Assembly: GCA_964353175.1 (NCBI GenBank)
Contig: CAYGUX010000001.1
Coordinates: 62,001-126,000 of the forward strand
DNA from: JAIYCX01 sp964353175
Lineage (GTDB): Bacteria > Bdellovibrionota_C > UBA2361 > SZUA-149 > DAOLCO01
Direction of reading: 5' to 3'
DNA: 64,000 bases
The notes under the pieces were generated by a model that was given only the letters and a program-made list of their open reading frames with translations, did not search any database and had not been told where the DNA came from. Both the position numbers and the translations under genes were made by a program. This document shows positions 25,506-33,575 of the stretch, piece after piece; positions within the stretch are counted from its first letter, which is position 1; every line of letters begins with the position of its first letter.

Positions 25506-25541
25506 AGTCTCTCGTCAGCAAAAGCATACTGACGAGAGACT
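25506..25541. terminator. 13-bp hairpin between convergent genes
   Basis: Perfect inverted repeat AGTCTCTCGTCAG (25506-25518) and its complement (25529-25541) with a 10-base loop, lying between the 3' ends of nuoB and the orphan gene on the other strand. There is no clear T run on either side, so it may be a bidirectional termination or processing element rather than a classic terminator. Confidence 0.5.
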
Positions 25542-25565
25542 TGAAACATTCCTTGGGAAACTATG

Positions 25566-26171
25566 CTAGGTCATTTCCTCACCTGGCTTTTTCTCAGGCG
25601 GAGGGGAAAGCCTTTCTAGAAAATCACGAAAATTTCTTTCCATAGGATGGATGATGCTCTCTCGATGCGCTCGATCGGCAAGAATTGAGGTCATCGAACA
25701 GAGTCCAATAGGATCATCCACAATATATCTGGAAGCCTTGTTGCCTCCCTTCTCAGCACCTCCTTCGTCAAGTAAAACCCAATTCGCAACTTCAAACTGT
25801 GGTTGCGAACTCTTGATAAACACCGTCACCTGAGATGTTCTTGTACTCGCAGCATATACACGAATTCTGAGAGCATGTATCAAACCATTCAAGATTCGAT
25901 ATGACACAGGATGACGCACCTCAGAATATAATATTTCAGGGTCAAGTACTATCTGGTCAACCAAACAGGTGGTCCCAGCAATAGTATAGTGCAAAAATCC
26001 TCGAACGAGAAAGCCGCCGTTCGCTAATAACTCCTTGCAAACAAAGGAGTTACCACTGGTCTGAACGGAAATCCCAAGCTTCTGGCATCGCACCACAAAA
26101 CCAACCAACTCACGAGATACCACTTGATCGCTGGCATCGTATGGCAACCACTCCAATCCAACTTCCCTCAC
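25566..26171 (-). CDS. orphan protein of unknown function, weakly GNAT-like
   Basis: 201 aa, soluble. The start is GTG, chosen because AAGGAGG lies five bases upstream. The middle (about 50-135) has a beta-alpha-beta order reminiscent of an acetyltransferase: strand 'TTCLVDQIVLDPEIL', helix 'SYRILNGLIHALRIRVYAA', strand 'SQVTVFIKSS'. The acetyl-CoA loop (R/Q-x-x-G-x-G/A) is missing, so activity is doubtful. The C-terminus is charged and Pro-rich. The gene stands alone: a 13-bp hairpin lies after it and three hairpins fill its leader. I recognise no family. Confidence 0.7.
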   Translation of the reverse strand: MREVGLEWLPYDASDQVVSRELVGFVVRCQKLGISVQTSGNSFVCKELLANGGFLVRGFLHYTIAGTTCLVDQIVLDPEILYSEVRHPVSYRILNGLIHALRIRVYAASTRTSQVTVFIKSSQPQFEVANWVLLDEGGAEKGGNKASRYIVDDPIGLCSMTSILADRAHRESIIHPMERNFRDFLERLSPPPEKKPGEEMT

Positions 26172-26176
26172 TGCAA

Positions 26177-26270
26177 CCTCCTTGAGAGATACCTCTCAGA
26201 GCAAACAAACCTAGTAGATAAAACATCTTATCTACTCCCTGCCCTCTAGCGCAACAATTGCACCAGAGGG
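26177..26270 (-). promoter_or_regulatory. structured 5' leader of the orphan gene: three hairpins and strong SD
   Basis: Reading the minus strand from far to near: CCCTCT / AGAGGG (26242-26270, with an inner GCAA / TTGC), a 9-bp stem AGTAGATAA / TTATCTACT (26213-26236) and a 6-bp stem TGAGAG / CTCTCA (26183-26198) that touches the Shine-Dalgarno AAGGAGG (26177-26183). The last stem could compete with ribosome binding. Three consecutive stems suggest post-transcriptional control, but no known riboswitch class is recognised. Confidence 0.5.
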
Positions 26271-26363
26271 AAAGAAATAAATATTCCTCTTCTTCCTATA
26301 ATTTCAATCGAGAGTATCTACACTATATTCCTAAAGAATGCTAGATACTAGAAAAAGCCCAAT

Positions 26364-27200
26364 CTAAACGGCCATATTATCGATTAACCTAACCTGGCCA
26401 AGATAACCAGCGAAGAAAATACGATGCTTCTCTGATTCACTAAGAACTTCTACTTCTCTTAAATCTTCATCCTTATTGATCGTTAAATATTCAAGTCTAA
26501 GGCTTGCGAGCCGTTCCAATACTTGCTTACTTGATCTTAAAATTTTCTCTACGTTTCTCTCACCGTGCTTAACCAAATCCTTAGCTAGACTTAGTGATTC
26601 ATAGATAATTTTCGCTTGCTCTCTTTCAGCCTTACTCAAAAGTTCATTTCTTGAACTCCTCGCTAGTCCATGATCTTCTCTAGCGATCGGTGCTCTTAAA
26701 ATCTCCAAATCAAACTTAAGGTCAGAAACCATTTGCTCTACTATACGCATCTGTTGAAAATCCTTCTCACCAAAGACTGCAAATTGAGGTTTTACGATAT
26801 TAAAAAATAGCGTCAAAACAGTACAAACTCCTTCAAAGTGACCTGGCCGATTGGGACCTTCCATCACCTCTCCTAAACTTGAAGGTAGAACTTTAGAGCC
26901 ATGATTACCCTTGTAAATTTCATCTGCATCAGGAGTAAAAACATAATCAACGCCCTGCTCTTGAAGCAAAGCTAAGTCTTTTTCAAGATCTCTGGGATAT
27001 TTCTTAAGATCCTCTGAATTATTAAACTGAGTGGGATTAACAAAAATAGATACAATAACATTCTGAGCCTTAGCTTTAGCAATCTCCACTAAAGTCATAT
27101 GCCCAGGGTGCAAAGCCCCCATCGTCGGCACCAACGCAAGAGGCTCACTATTTCTACTTAATTCAGCTCTAAGGTCTTTAACTGTTGAATAAACTTTCAT
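26364..27200 (-). CDS. panC: pantothenate synthetase
   Basis: Joins pantoate and beta-alanine with ATP to make pantothenate for coenzyme A. 278 aa, typical. The nucleotide-binding HIGH-like motif is in 'LVPTMGALHPGHMTLVEIA' (about 23-41). Others are 'SIFVNPTQFNNSEDLKKYPR' (about 51-70), 'FGEKDFQQMRIVEQMVSDL' (about 142-160) and the KMSKS-like 'LARSSRNELLSKAER'. rpiA and an acyl-CoA dehydrogenase gene lie upstream on the same strand, with a 30-base gap to rpiA. The panB and panD genes are not adjacent. Confidence 0.96.
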   Translation of the reverse strand: MKVYSTVKDLRAELSRNSEPLALVPTMGALHPGHMTLVEIAKAKAQNVIVSIFVNPTQFNNSEDLKKYPRDLEKDLALLQEQGVDYVFTPDADEIYKGNHGSKVLPSSLGEVMEGPNRPGHFEGVCTVLTLFFNIVKPQFAVFGEKDFQQMRIVEQMVSDLKFDLEILRAPIAREDHGLARSSRNELLSKAEREQAKIIYESLSLAKDLVKHGERNVEKILRSSKQVLERLASLRLEYLTINKDEDLREVEVLSESEKHRIFFAGYLGQVRLIDNMAV

Positions 27201-27230
27201 AGTGCATCCTCTTAATAATCAGTTTTAACT

Positions 27231-27911
27231 CTACGCTAGAATCGATCGAACCTTCCCCTCAACATCAACTACCATTATGGACATATTAGGAAATCCATAA
27301 AACAAACCATGCTCGACCACACCCGTAATAGACTTTATCTTCTCTGCTAAAGAAATATCTAACTTAGAAAAACTAGCGTCAATAATTCGATTCCCCTTTT
27401 CTGTGAATAAGGGGCCATAAAAATTCGTTCCGCTCCTAAGGCTTAGCTTATTTGCACCCAAAGTCTCTAGTTGTTTTTCAACATAAGTTATTGCTTCAGG
27501 CACAACCTCAACTGGAAGAGGACAATTCTCGCCGAGCTTCGCTACTAATTTTTCTTCAGTGACAGCGATAACATATTCTGGCAATGATACCGCAATTATC
27601 TTTTCAATTAATAAAGCTCCACCCTTACCTTTAATAAATAAGCATTTTGGATCTACCTCATCTGCCCCATCAAATCCCCAATCAATTTTAAGTCCTTTTG
27701 ATAAAGATAATACGGGGATACCAACTTCTCCAGCAATCTGTGTGCTGACTTGAGAAGTTGAGACGCCTTGAATTTTCAGGCCTTCTGACTTCACCCTCTC
27801 TCCCAAGGCTCGAATTACGGCCTCAGCCGCGGAGCCTGTACCTAGTCCAATTATTTGACCTGAGATAGCTTTCTCTGCGATTTTCTCACCTAATATTTTC
27901 TTTAAATCCAT
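27231..27911 (-). CDS. rpiA: ribose-5-phosphate isomerase A
   Basis: Interconverts ribose-5-phosphate and ribulose-5-phosphate in the pentose phosphate pathway. 226 aa. Markers are 'IIGLGTGSAAEAVIRALGE' (about 20-38), the active-site acid region 'DWGFDGADEVDPKCLFIKGKGGALLIEK' (about 76-103) and 'KLGENCPLPVEVVPEA' (about 124-139). It is complete and close to the E. coli length (219 aa). It starts 2 bases after the acyl-CoA dehydrogenase stop, so the two are probably co-translated. Confidence 0.96.
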   Translation of the reverse strand: MDLKKILGEKIAEKAISGQIIGLGTGSAAEAVIRALGERVKSEGLKIQGVSTSQVSTQIAGEVGIPVLSLSKGLKIDWGFDGADEVDPKCLFIKGKGGALLIEKIIAVSLPEYVIAVTEEKLVAKLGENCPLPVEVVPEAITYVEKQLETLGANKLSLRSGTNFYGPLFTEKGNRIIDASFSKLDISLAEKIKSITGVVEHGLFYGFPNMSIMVVDVEGKVRSILA

Positions 27912-27913
27912 GA

Positions 27914-29050
27914 TTAACCTAATAATTCCTTTACTGCGACTCTTTCCATAATCTCTTGCGTTCCACCACCCAAAGTATTTAACCTTAAATCTCTAAGCCA
28001 ACGCTCGGGACTAAACTCCTTACAATATCCATAGCCTCCATGAAGCTGTAAACAATCATGCGCTATTAAAAAAGCTTCTTCACAAATATAACGTTTTAAC
28101 TCGCTAACTTCCCTGCGACAATGTTCTTTATTTATCAATTTATTTACACAATCATATATTAAGGATTTGGACACTTCCAACTTAGCCTTTGAAAGTACAA
28201 GCCTATCTTTATTTATAGGATACTCTCCTACTTTCTTCCCAAATACACTTCGCTCCATGACATATCTTAAAGTATCCTTAAGGCAAGCATTAGCGCCTCC
28301 CAAAGATAATAGAGACAACATAAGTCGCTCCCATTCCAGGCTCGCCATAGCTTGCTTCCAGCCCTCCCCTTCTGCACCAAGGAGTGCTGATTTATGCACC
28401 TTGACTTCATCAAAATTTAATTCAGCAGTGTCTGATGCATACCAACCTAACTTATCTAGTTTTCTTGAAACACTAAATCCAGGAAGGCTAGTATCCACTA
28501 GAAAAGTTGAAAACCCTTTATAACCTTGATCAGGGCTTGTTTTAGTTAATACCAATACAAAATCCGCTCTCGCTCCATTAGTTATAAATATCTTAGAACC
28601 TTTAATTATATAATGATCTCCGTCTTTTTTTGCCGTCGTACGAATACTAGATAAATCACTTCCAGCACCTGGCTCGGTAAAAGCATAGGCTCCCCAAGAT
28701 TCACCTATAGTAGCCTTAGGAAGCCACTCTTCCTTAGCCTCCTTCGTACCAAATCTAGCAACTGTTGGAGTGATAACCAAGCTATGCATGTTAAGAGCGG
28801 TGGTGAATCCTAAACTTCGAACCTTACCAAAAGTTTCAGACCATAAAGCAGCATACTTGAGGCCCATATCTAAACCTCCATCTGCTTCAGGAATAAGCAG
28901 ACTTAAATATCCATTGTCTCCAAACTTTTTTAATATGTCCGAAGGGAAATCACCTGCTTCCTCCCAACTATCAACATGAGGATGAATTTCTTTGTCAAGG
29001 AATGCATCTACTGAATCTATAAATATTTTTTCGTCTTCGCTTAGCGACAT
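27914..29050 (-). CDS. acyl-CoA dehydrogenase
   Basis: 378 aa FAD-dependent enzyme that introduces the alpha-beta double bond in an acyl-CoA. Domain order is normal: N-terminal helical domain, middle beta domain with 'YAFTEPGAGSDLSSIRTTAKK' (about 117-137) and 'KIFITNGARADFVLVL', and C-terminal four-helix domain with 'LQLHGGYGYCKEFSPERWLRD' (about 336-356). The catalytic base position and the chain-length specificity cannot be fixed by reading; short/branched-chain members look most similar. It is the first gene of an operon with rpiA and panC, which do not share its pathway. Confidence 0.92.
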   Translation of the reverse strand: MSLSEDEKIFIDSVDAFLDKEIHPHVDSWEEAGDFPSDILKKFGDNGYLSLLIPEADGGLDMGLKYAALWSETFGKVRSLGFTTALNMHSLVITPTVARFGTKEAKEEWLPKATIGESWGAYAFTEPGAGSDLSSIRTTAKKDGDHYIIKGSKIFITNGARADFVLVLTKTSPDQGYKGFSTFLVDTSLPGFSVSRKLDKLGWYASDTAELNFDEVKVHKSALLGAEGEGWKQAMASLEWERLMLSLLSLGGANACLKDTLRYVMERSVFGKKVGEYPINKDRLVLSKAKLEVSKSLIYDCVNKLINKEHCRREVSELKRYICEEAFLIAHDCLQLHGGYGYCKEFSPERWLRDLRLNTLGGGTQEIMERVAVKELLG

Positions 29051-29285
29051 AGGGTGGCCTACATACTTTAAAGATAATATTACTTAAGAATTGTTAATTT
29101 AGAGTAAAGAGTTGTAATCTTATAATGGGAGAAGAATCAAAGCTAGCGGAAAAGGCCTTAGATTATTTCTGATTCTAAGTTTTTAATCCATAGGTTCTTT
29201 GATACGCGGAAATTCCAATAAAAAAGACAATTATGCTAACACCTTAACTCACCATTCAGACCCCCTTCCCTAACTACTCGATCTG

Positions 29286-29627
29286 ATGCATTCTACATCA
29301 ACACTAAAATCAATAAAAAATATGACCACAACAACTCCACCAACAAAAGAAGAAGTTATAGAACTAATCAAATCGATTATCGACCCAGAGCTTTTTATAG
29401 ATATCTGGACGCTTGGTTTAATCTATCACATTGAAATCAAAGAGTTCGATATTGATATTAGAATGACTTTCACTTCCATTGCTTGCCCAGCAGGGCCTGA
29501 GCTAGTTGGAGAAGTTAAAGACAAACTACAAACTCTTCCAGGCGTAGAAAATGTAAATGTGGAAGTAGTTTTTACTCCTCCCTGGGAACCTTCTGAAGAC
29601 TTAAAAGCAATGATGGGTATTCTTTAA
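29286..29627 (+). CDS. MIP18 (DUF59) family protein, Fe-S cluster assembly type
   Basis: 113 aa, or about 101 if translation begins at the second Met (29322); neither start has a visible Shine-Dalgarno. Core features are 'IDPELFIDIWTLGLIYHIEI' (about 33-52), the conserved cysteine in 'TFTSIACPAGPELVGEV' (about 69-85) and 'LPGVENVNVEVVFTPPWEP'. MIP18/SufT/PaaD-type proteins help deliver Fe-S clusters to client proteins or to multisubunit oxygenases. No suf, isc or paa genes are close. It lies 3 bases upstream of the response-regulator gene, so they are co-transcribed. Confidence 0.85.
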   Translation: MHSTSTLKSIKNMTTTTPPTKEEVIELIKSIIDPELFIDIWTLGLIYHIEIKEFDIDIRMTFTSIACPAGPELVGEVKDKLQTLPGVENVNVEVVFTPPWEPSEDLKAMMGIL

Positions 29628-29630
29628 ATA

Positions 29631-31022
29631 ATGTCAGGGGCATTGGCTACGCTAGAATTGCTAGGTACCCTTCTAATAGTTGATGATGAGCCTGAGGTAG
29701 GCAGAACTTTAGAGAGAGCTCTAAAGAAAAAGGGGCTTTGCTGTAAAATACTAATCGCCCTTACGGCTAGTGACGCAATTGAATTCGTTAAATCCCACTC
29801 TCCAGAAGTAACACTACTCGACCTCACACTTGATTCAAAAAAAGGGCCAGAAAGTGGTCTTGATCTTTTAACAGAAATACTTGAGATTTCTAGCAACACA
29901 AGAGTACTAGTTCTAACTTCTCAAAATGCGAATAAGTACGGCAAGCTTGCCTTAAAAAGCGGTGCCCTAAGTTTCATTAGCAAACCTGCTGACCCAGACT
30001 TCTTACTGCCACTAATTAAAGACGCAATTAACTCAAGCCAACTAGAACTAGCTAATAAAGGCTCAGAGTTTTTAGATTTCAACCCTGCTGGGCTTAAATT
30101 TGGAATAAAATCAGTCTCTAAATCCATGCTTCCTGTACTTGAGACCCTTAATTACGCCTGCTTTAACGATCAAGCAATTCTTATCTACGGCGAGACTGGT
30201 ACAGGGAAAGGGGTGATCTCAAGAATCATTCACTCTTACTCCAAAAGATCAAAAGGACCCTTCATTCGTTACCAACCTTCCTTCAGCAATCCTGACTTAG
30301 TAGCCAGTGAACTTTTTGGACATAAACGCGGCGCTTTTACGGGAGCTAACGAAGATAGAAGAGGTTTGATTGCTGAAGCGGAAGGGGGAACGTTATTTAT
30401 TGATGAGATAGATTCACTTCCGAAAGAAACACAAGTTTTACTCCTAGAAGTTTTACAAGAAAAAACGTTCAGGCGTGTCGGCTCTAACAGGATAGAGAAA
30501 AGCAACTTCCGATTAATCACTGCGGTGAATAAAGAACCTAAAGAACTCTTAAAAAAAACTACCCTAAGAGAAGACTTCTACCACAGAGTTTCCCATATCA
30601 ACTTAGATCTACCTCCCCTAAGAGAACGTAGAGACGATATTTCGATTCTAGCAGAAGAATTTTTTAACGAAATAGTCTCCCGTGAGAGGATGAGCATCAG
30701 ATGTATAGATAATTCCGCTAAAAGAAAGCTAGATAAATATACTTGGCCTGGAAACATTAGAGAGCTTCAAGCAGTGATAGAAAAAGCTTGCCACCTAACG
30801 CACTTTAGAGGATTACATTGCATTAGCCAAAAGGAGTTGCAGCTAAACTCAACAAAAAGCGCTGAACTTAAAGGAAATTTCAGAGAACAAGTTCATGCTT
30901 TTGAAGAAAATCTAGTTAGAAAGGCGATGGAAGAGAATGAGGGAAATCAAGTAAGGGCTAGTAAAAGTTTGGGCTTAGATCGAACTGTATTGAGGCGGAT
31001 TTTGGAGAGGATGGCGCTGTAA
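29631..31022 (+). CDS. sigma-54-dependent response regulator (NtrC family)
   Basis: 463 aa with all three NtrC-type parts. The receiver domain (about 12-130) has acid residues in 'LLIVDDEPE', phospho-acceptor Asp64 in 'TLLDLTLD' and a Lys in 'FISKPAD'. The AAA+ domain (about 160-395) has Walker A GETGTGKG, the sigma-54 contact loop GAFTGA and Walker B 'LFIDEIDSL'. A Fis-type helix-turn-helix closes the protein ('GNQVRASKSLGLDRTVLRRI', about 439-458). Two-component control of sigma-54 promoters is expected. No sensor kinase gene is adjacent, and I found no proper sigma-54 promoter nearby. Confidence 0.93.
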   Translation: MSGALATLELLGTLLIVDDEPEVGRTLERALKKKGLCCKILIALTASDAIEFVKSHSPEVTLLDLTLDSKKGPESGLDLLTEILEISSNTRVLVLTSQNANKYGKLALKSGALSFISKPADPDFLLPLIKDAINSSQLELANKGSEFLDFNPAGLKFGIKSVSKSMLPVLETLNYACFNDQAILIYGETGTGKGVISRIIHSYSKRSKGPFIRYQPSFSNPDLVASELFGHKRGAFTGANEDRRGLIAEAEGGTLFIDEIDSLPKETQVLLLEVLQEKTFRRVGSNRIEKSNFRLITAVNKEPKELLKKTTLREDFYHRVSHINLDLPPLRERRDDISILAEEFFNEIVSRERMSIRCIDNSAKRKLDKYTWPGNIRELQAVIEKACHLTHFRGLHCISQKELQLNSTKSAELKGNFREQVHAFEENLVRKAMEENEGNQVRASKSLGLDRTVLRRILERMAL

Positions 31023-31134
31023 CTCCTCCGTGAATCCTATTAAGGTACTATATTGGATCTTCGATTATTCTAAACTACTAGTAGACTCAGAATGATCCGC
31101 CCATGCGTCTAAGCTTGAGAGGTTCCCTGGGTCT

Positions 31135-31332
31135 CATTCTCGCGTGAGCGCTTTTCGCTCAATAAACTATACTTTCCTGAAAAATAGTAATCAAGGATAA
31201 ATAAGCGAAGGTCTGGCCAAGGTTTTGTTTGCTGGGGTGGATTGGAAGGCCCGATTTGGCAAGTTTAAATTTCTGAGACAAATCGGGCCTGACGCCTCGG
31301 AGCTGTGAGCGCCAAGCGCTCACGCGAGAATG
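31135..31332. repeat. 19-bp perfect inverted repeat interleaved with the 29-bp terminal repeats
   Basis: CATTCTCGCGTGAGCGCTT at 31135-31153 recurs as its exact reverse complement at 31314-31332. The right copy lies inside the 153-bp element just before its right end, and the left copy lies outside it, so the two pairings cannot form at the same time. Each copy also forms its own small hairpin (TGAGCG/CGCTCA on the left, GTGAGCGC/GCGCTCAC at 31305-31323 on the right). Confidence 0.85.
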
Positions 31333-31362
31333 AACCCCAGCAAATAAAACCTTGGCCAGACC
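31210..31362. mobile_element. 153-bp palindromic element with 29-bp terminal inverted repeats (MITE/REP-like)
   Basis: The ends 31210-31238 and 31334-31362 are inverted repeats matching at 28 of 29 positions, each starting GGTCTGGCCAAGG on its own strand. Inside is a further 12-bp perfect stem (AGGCCCGATTTG, 31247-31258, with 31279-31290). It has no coding capacity and higher GC than its flanks. This is the structure of a non-autonomous transposable element or a large REP/BIME-type repeat. I do not see obvious target-site duplications, and no second copy is recognised in the window. Confidence 0.55.
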
Positions 31363-31372
31363 GGCATATCTC

Positions 31373-32014
31373 TCAAATCACCTCCCCCTCTAACACCCTC
31401 AAAAACTCCTCCATAAACAAAACTCTTTCCCGAGCTATCTGTTTACCTGCATCAGTATTCATCATACCTTCAAGTTTAAACAACTTTGCATAAAAATGAT
31501 CTATCATAAACTTCTTATCATCTGGAGCTCTCGATTTACAGAATGGATCCTCGGCACTCATTATCTTTGAGCCCATGGCTCCACCTAGCGCTAAACATCT
31601 GGCTATTCCGATAGCGCCGATGGCATCAAGTCGATCTGCGTCTTGTACGATCTTTGCTTCTAAGGTTCGAGGATTTATCCCTGCTGAAAAACTGTGAGAC
31701 TCAATTGCATGTTTGATTTCCTCAAGGCAGCCTTCTTCATATTGCCACTCTCGAAGAAGCCGTACAGCCTCCTCCCCTGCCAAAGTTGATGCCTTTGATC
31801 TATCGGGAGAATCCTTAGGAACTATGATACAGTCATGTAGATAAGCTGCAGGAAGCACAATCTCTAGTTTCGCATTCTCAGAGAAGCATATTTCCGTAGC
31901 CGTTTTTACCACTCTGAGTACATGAGATGGTGAATGGGCTGGGTCGGAGGGGGAGTTATTCTCCAAATAACCTAGCAGAATTTTTTGGATATCATTTAAG
32001 GAGTGTTTGCTCAT
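31373..32014 (-). CDS. YedJ-like HD-domain phosphohydrolase
   Basis: 213 aa. The metal-binding HD motif is visible in 'PAAYLHDCIIVPKDSPDRSK' (about 70-89), with His from 'HSPSHVLRVV' and Asp from 'KIVQDADRLDAIGAIGIAR' (about 119-137). The overall pattern, including 'IESHSFSAGINPRTLEAK' and 'EDPFCKSRAPDDKKFMIDHF', follows E. coli YedJ closely. The substrate is not established for the family; nucleotides are likely. It ends 11 bases from the right end of the palindromic element and is divergent from the acyltransferase gene (131 bases between starts). Confidence 0.87.
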   Translation of the reverse strand: MSKHSLNDIQKILLGYLENNSPSDPAHSPSHVLRVVKTATEICFSENAKLEIVLPAAYLHDCIIVPKDSPDRSKASTLAGEEAVRLLREWQYEEGCLEEIKHAIESHSFSAGINPRTLEAKIVQDADRLDAIGAIGIARCLALGGAMGSKIMSAEDPFCKSRAPDDKKFMIDHFYAKLFKLEGMMNTDAGKQIARERVLFMEEFLRVLEGEVI

Positions 32015-32145
32015 GTCCAGCCTTCATATCTTGAATTTCACCGTTAAGAAACTATATCTTAGTCAAATAAACACTAATCCTGCGGAATATGCCGAACAAA
32101 ATTTGTAGGGTGATTGTGCCGAGGTTGATCTTATCATAGTATCAT

Positions 32146-33573
32146 GTGAATTTTATGGTCTTTAGCTCTTTTATTTTCATATTCTATTTTTTGCCAATCT
32201 GTTTAGGCACATACTTTGTTTTGCCTAATAGATTTCGGAATCTAGTGCTCCTATTTTGGAGTTTGGCGTTTTATGCTTGGGGAGCACCAAAGATCTTTCC
32301 CCTATATGTTGGGTCTTGCATATTAGACTTCTATTTGGTCAAGTTTATTGCTCGCTCAGATAAAATAAACACCAAAAAGTTATTGCTTATATTCTCTATT
32401 CTTCTAAATGTAGGAGCACTTCTATACTACAAGTATTTTAATTTTTTTATTTCAGATCTTAATTACCTGAGTTCCATTTTAAATCTACCGAATATTAAGG
32501 TAGCTAAAATAGTACTACCAATTGGTATTAGTTTTTTTACCTTTCATAAGTTAAGTTATGTCATAGATGTTTTTAGAGGAATCGTGATTCCTGCTTCCAA
32601 CTTTATCAACTACTCTCTTTACATTTCCTTTTTTCCACAGCTCATTGCTGGGCCCATCATTCGATACCATGACATTAGCCATGAGATTACGGATAGGGAA
32701 CATTCAGTCGATAAGGTTTTTGATGGAATATGTAGATTTACAGTGGGCTTAGCCAAAAAGGTATTGATAGCTGATACTATGGGTGCGGTAGCAGATAGAG
32801 TTTTCTCTCAGCCTGAAACATCAATGACTGGACTACTCTCTTGGCTTGGAGTGGTGTCATATTCATTTCAAATCTATTTCGATTTTTCAGGCTATTCAGA
32901 CATGGCGATAGGACTTGCCAGAGTTTTTGGATTTACTTTCTTAGAGAATTTCGACAGGCCCTACATCTCAAAAAACATTACTGAGTTTTGGAGACGTTGG
33001 CATATCTCCTTGTCTCGATGGATGAGAGACTATCTATATATACCCCTAGGAGGGAATCGCTTAGGGCCATTAAGAACCTACTTTAATCTATGGATTGTTT
33101 TTATAATTTCAGGATTTTGGCATGGCGCCAGTTGGAATTTTTTATTTTGGGGTTGCTTTCATGGATTTTTCCTATGCTTCGACAGATTAATATGGCTAAG
33201 AATTTCTAAATTCCTACCAAGCGTTACTCAACAAATACTCACCTTTATAGTGGTGCTTATAGGATGGGTGTTTTTTAGATTAGAATCTTTTACGCAGGCT
33301 ACTTGGTTTGTGGGAATGATGTTTACTCCGTCCAGCTTCTTTCTCCCAGAAAAAATCATTCCGCGCTCCTCATTTATTCAAGATTACGGAGTATTCATTT
33401 TAATTTTAGCTTCAGTAATTTCCTTTTTACCATCTATCGATATGAGCAGAATTAAAATTGGGCAGAATTGGATGGTCTTTTTTAAAGCCACCTCTTGTAT
33501 CGTATTATTTTTCCTATCAATACTCTCTTTAGCTTCTGCCGATTTTTCTCCATTTATATACTTTAAGTTTTAG
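32146..33573 (+). CDS. MBOAT family O-acyltransferase (AlgI-like)
   Basis: 475 aa, about eleven membrane helices. It begins 'MVFSSFIFIFYFLPICLGTY' (after an upstream Met) as in AlgI/DltB proteins. 'FPQLIAGPIIRYHDI', 'SYSFQIYFDFSGYSDMAIGLA' (about 237-257) and 'ITEFWRRWHISLSRWMRDYLYIPLGG' follow, and the catalytic His lies in 'SGFWHGASWNF' (about 325). These enzymes pass acyl groups across the membrane to a periplasmic transferase that acetylates a polysaccharide. The next gene, 2 bases downstream, encodes an AlgJ/AlgX-like protein, the usual partner. Confidence 0.93.
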   Translation: MNFMVFSSFIFIFYFLPICLGTYFVLPNRFRNLVLLFWSLAFYAWGAPKIFPLYVGSCILDFYLVKFIARSDKINTKKLLLIFSILLNVGALLYYKYFNFFISDLNYLSSILNLPNIKVAKIVLPIGISFFTFHKLSYVIDVFRGIVIPASNFINYSLYISFFPQLIAGPIIRYHDISHEITDREHSVDKVFDGICRFTVGLAKKVLIADTMGAVADRVFSQPETSMTGLLSWLGVVSYSFQIYFDFSGYSDMAIGLARVFGFTFLENFDRPYISKNITEFWRRWHISLSRWMRDYLYIPLGGNRLGPLRTYFNLWIVFIISGFWHGASWNFLFWGCFHGFFLCFDRLIWLRISKFLPSVTQQILTFIVVLIGWVFFRLESFTQATWFVGMMFTPSSFFLPEKIIPRSSFIQDYGVFILILASVISFLPSIDMSRIKIGQNWMVFFKATSCIVLFFLSILSLASADFSPFIYFKF

Positions 33574-33575
33574 GT

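Larger units (their letters stand above)
31023..31372. other. 350-base convergent intergenic region filled by inverted repeats
   Basis: Lies between the 3' ends of the response regulator and the HD-hydrolase gene. No coding frame or RNA gene is recognised. Most of it is taken up by two large interleaved inverted repeats and several inner hairpins (separate entries), and it is clearly GC-richer (about half G+C in 31205-31365) than its surroundings. Confidence 0.7.

Noticed and set aside
25322..25645. Plus-strand frame of 107 codons downstream of nuoB
   Set aside because: It starts inside nuoB, crosses the 13-bp hairpin and overlaps the orphan gene in antisense; its composition is not protein-like.
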